Source: Treponema sp. (GTDB taxonomy: Bacteria; Spirochaetota; Spirochaetia; Treponematales; Treponemataceae). From it: DNA of 39,790 bases. The stretch is from positions 1 through 39,790 of the forward strand of contig JAFLSO010000018.1 in the NCBI GenBank assembly GCA_022510925.1, in the 5' to 3' direction. This document shows positions 38,498 to 39,790 of the stretch, one piece after another (the stretch's first letter is position 1; the number at the start of each line of letters is the position of its first letter). The notes beneath the pieces are model-generated. The model ran no database searches. It saw only the letters and a list, made by a program, of their open reading frames with translations, and was not told where the DNA came from. The translations under genes and the position numbers were made by a program.

Positions 38498-39628
38498 CTA
38501 TACGTTGAACTTGAAGAAGAGCACGTCTCCGTCCTGGACCACGTAGTCTTTTCCTTCCTGCCTGTATTTTCCGGCTTCCTTTATCTTTGCCTCGGAGCCG
38601 TACTGCCTTAGATCGTCCACGGTGTATGCCTCCGCTTTTATGAAGCCTTTCTCAAAGTCCGTGTGGATTACGCCCGCCGCCTGCGGAGCCTTGTCTCCAG
38701 CATGTATGGTCCATGCGCGGCATTCGTCCGCTCCGCCGGTGAAGAATGTGCGGAGCCCCATAAGATGGTACACATGACGCGCCAGCACAGTGAGGCCGCT
38801 CTCTTTAAGTCCCACGCTCTCCATGAATTCCTTGCGGTCATTCTCGTCCGTCACATCGCTCAGGTCCGCCTCGAATTTTCCGCAGATAACGACAACCTCG
38901 CTTCTGCTTTCGCCTGCGATGCGACGCACCGTCTCCACGTAGTCGTTAGTGCCGGACGCTATGGTGTCCTCGTCTATGTTGCAGACAAACACCTGCGGCT
39001 TCATCGTAAGAAGGTGCAGGTCGTACAGCGCGTCAATCTCTTCCTCGCTTAGGTCTGCCATGCGCGCGCATTTTCCGTCCTCCAGAAGAGGCTTTATTTT
39101 TTCCGCGGCGCTAAGGTAGTGCGTGTACTTCTTTTTTTCTTCCGCGCCCAGGGAGCGTATCTGCTTGGTGACTTTCTCGTTGCGTTTGCTGAGCGTGTCC
39201 AGGTCCGCCTGCGCAAGCTCGAAGTCTATGGTAAGGATGTCGCTCTCGGGGTCTATGCCCGCCTCTGTCTTGGCGTCCTCCCGCACGTGCTGTATGTCTG
39301 GGTTGTCGAAGCAGCGCACCACATGCGCTATGACCGTGGTCTCGCGGATGTTGGCAAGAAACTGGTTTCCCAGTCCCTCTCCTTTTGACGCGCCTTTTAT
39401 GAGGCCCGCTATGTCCACGAAGTCCACGCTGGCGGGAATTTTCTTTTTAGGCTGGAACACGTCCGCCATGAAATCCAGTCGCTCGTCCGGCAGGTCCACC
39501 ACGCCCAGGTTTGGGTCTATGGTGCAGAACGGATAGTTCTCTGCGCTGGCGGGAGTTTTTGTGAGCGCGCTGAATATGGTCGATTTTCCTACGTTGGGAA
39601 GGCCTACAATGCCGCATGTAAGTTTCAT
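38498..39628 (-). CDS. ychF: Redox-regulated ATPase/GTPase YchF (Obg family)
   Basis: A 376-residue translation-associated P-loop NTPase. Motifs in order: G1 GIVGLPNVGKSTIFSALTKT (residues 5-24), PFCTIDPNLGVVDLPDERLD, G3 VDIAGLIKGASKGEGLGNQFL, the NxxE-type specificity motif CNIDED, and a C-terminal TGS domain (TFFTGGADECRAW to DGDVLFFKFNV). YchF proteins prefer ATP to GTP and bind ribosomes. The ATG at 39628 has AGGAAA upstream; 45 additional in-frame codons upstream overlap the promoter and do not fit the family. Confidence 0.96.
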   Translation of the reverse strand: MKLTCGIVGLPNVGKSTIFSALTKTPASAENYPFCTIDPNLGVVDLPDERLDFMADVFQPKKKIPASVDFVDIAGLIKGASKGEGLGNQFLANIRETTVIAHVVRCFDNPDIQHVREDAKTEAGIDPESDILTIDFELAQADLDTLSKRNEKVTKQIRSLGAEEKKKYTHYLSAAEKIKPLLEDGKCARMADLSEEEIDALYDLHLLTMKPQVFVCNIDEDTIASGTNDYVETVRRIAGESRSEVVVICGKFEADLSDVTDENDRKEFMESVGLKESGLTVLARHVYHLMGLRTFFTGGADECRAWTIHAGDKAPQAAGVIHTDFEKGFIKAEAYTVDDLRQYGSEAKIKEAGKYRQEGKDYVVQDGDVLFFKFNV

Positions 39629-39662
39629 ATAGATTTCCTGTACCTGAAATTTGTTCACGGAT

Positions 39663-39691
39663 AATATAGAACTTTTCACCGCTTTGCACAA
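39663..39691 (-). promoter_or_regulatory. ychF promoter
   Basis: TTGTGC (39691-39686), 17 bp, TATATT (39668-39663) on the minus strand, giving a leader of about 28 nt with a ribosome site. I see nothing else in the remaining bases to the right edge. Confidence 0.7.
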
Positions 39692-39790
39692 TGTCCGCGG
39701 AATCCTGAAGGACATACGCCCGGCTGGAGTGGCGGCTTGCCGGCCGCTTGCGGCTGAAACCACGCAAGACGGGGAGCGGGGGAGGGCGCT

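Overview
The window reads as a chromosomal segment of a spirochaete, most likely a Treponema or close relative. This is an inference from gene content: a BMP-family nucleoside/riboflavin-type lipoprotein ABC system, several lipobox proteins, a small FliN/FliY-type flagellar switch protein, a C-rich L28, and an outer-membrane-type gene whose promoter carries a poly-G tract like those known from T. pallidum. No rRNA, tRNA, prophage or insertion sequence was recognised. Genes are dense on both strands.

Layout. 1-3650: minus-strand operon of a MarR regulator, a BMP lipoprotein, a double-domain ABC ATPase and a permease cut by the left edge. 3750-4632: a polytopic membrane protein. 4720-10982: a complete type II-C CRISPR-Cas locus, made of a tracrRNA on the minus strand, cas9, cas1, cas2 on the plus strand, and an array of 22 repeats and 21 spacers read on the minus strand. 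10971-16292: a MATE exporter whose stop codon lies inside the terminal CRISPR repeat, divergent from a two-gene heterodimeric ABC exporter. 16306-22192: ilvC with a hairpin leader, a metallo-beta-lactamase-fold hydrolase, and an operon of PRPP synthetase, FGGY kinase and HAD phosphatase. 22239-26539: a putative outer membrane protein with a G9 promoter tract, an unknown helical protein, a VWA protein and a TPR lipoprotein. 26598-30266: argC, a phosphodiester glycosidase-like lipoprotein, rpsU, a PhnP-like hydrolase and rpmB. 30346-39691: uvrB, an HtrA protease, a cardiolipin synthase-like protein, radC, a FliN-like protein, a trpC-trpF fusion, and ychF.

How it works together. The CRISPR locus is the centrepiece. 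Each repeat, read on the minus strand, contains a near-consensus promoter (TTGACC, 16 bp, TATAAT) whose last six bases are the last six of the repeat. Transcription should therefore start about 7 nt into each spacer and give ~24-nt guides, as described for Neisseria type II-C. The tracrRNA has its own promoter, an anti-repeat, two hairpins and a strong intrinsic terminator. A hairpin between cas2 and the array probably ends the crRNA transcript before it runs antisense into cas2.

A second theme runs through the whole window: many genes have a 17-bp-spaced promoter whose -10 hexamer ends exactly 6-7 nt before the ATG, with no Shine-Dalgarno. This predicts leaderless mRNAs for cas9, the MATE gene, the first ABC exporter gene, htrA, the fliN-like gene, trpCF and others. 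Genes with a real leader have an AGGAG-like site instead. All functional statements rest on reading motifs by eye; no database search was run.
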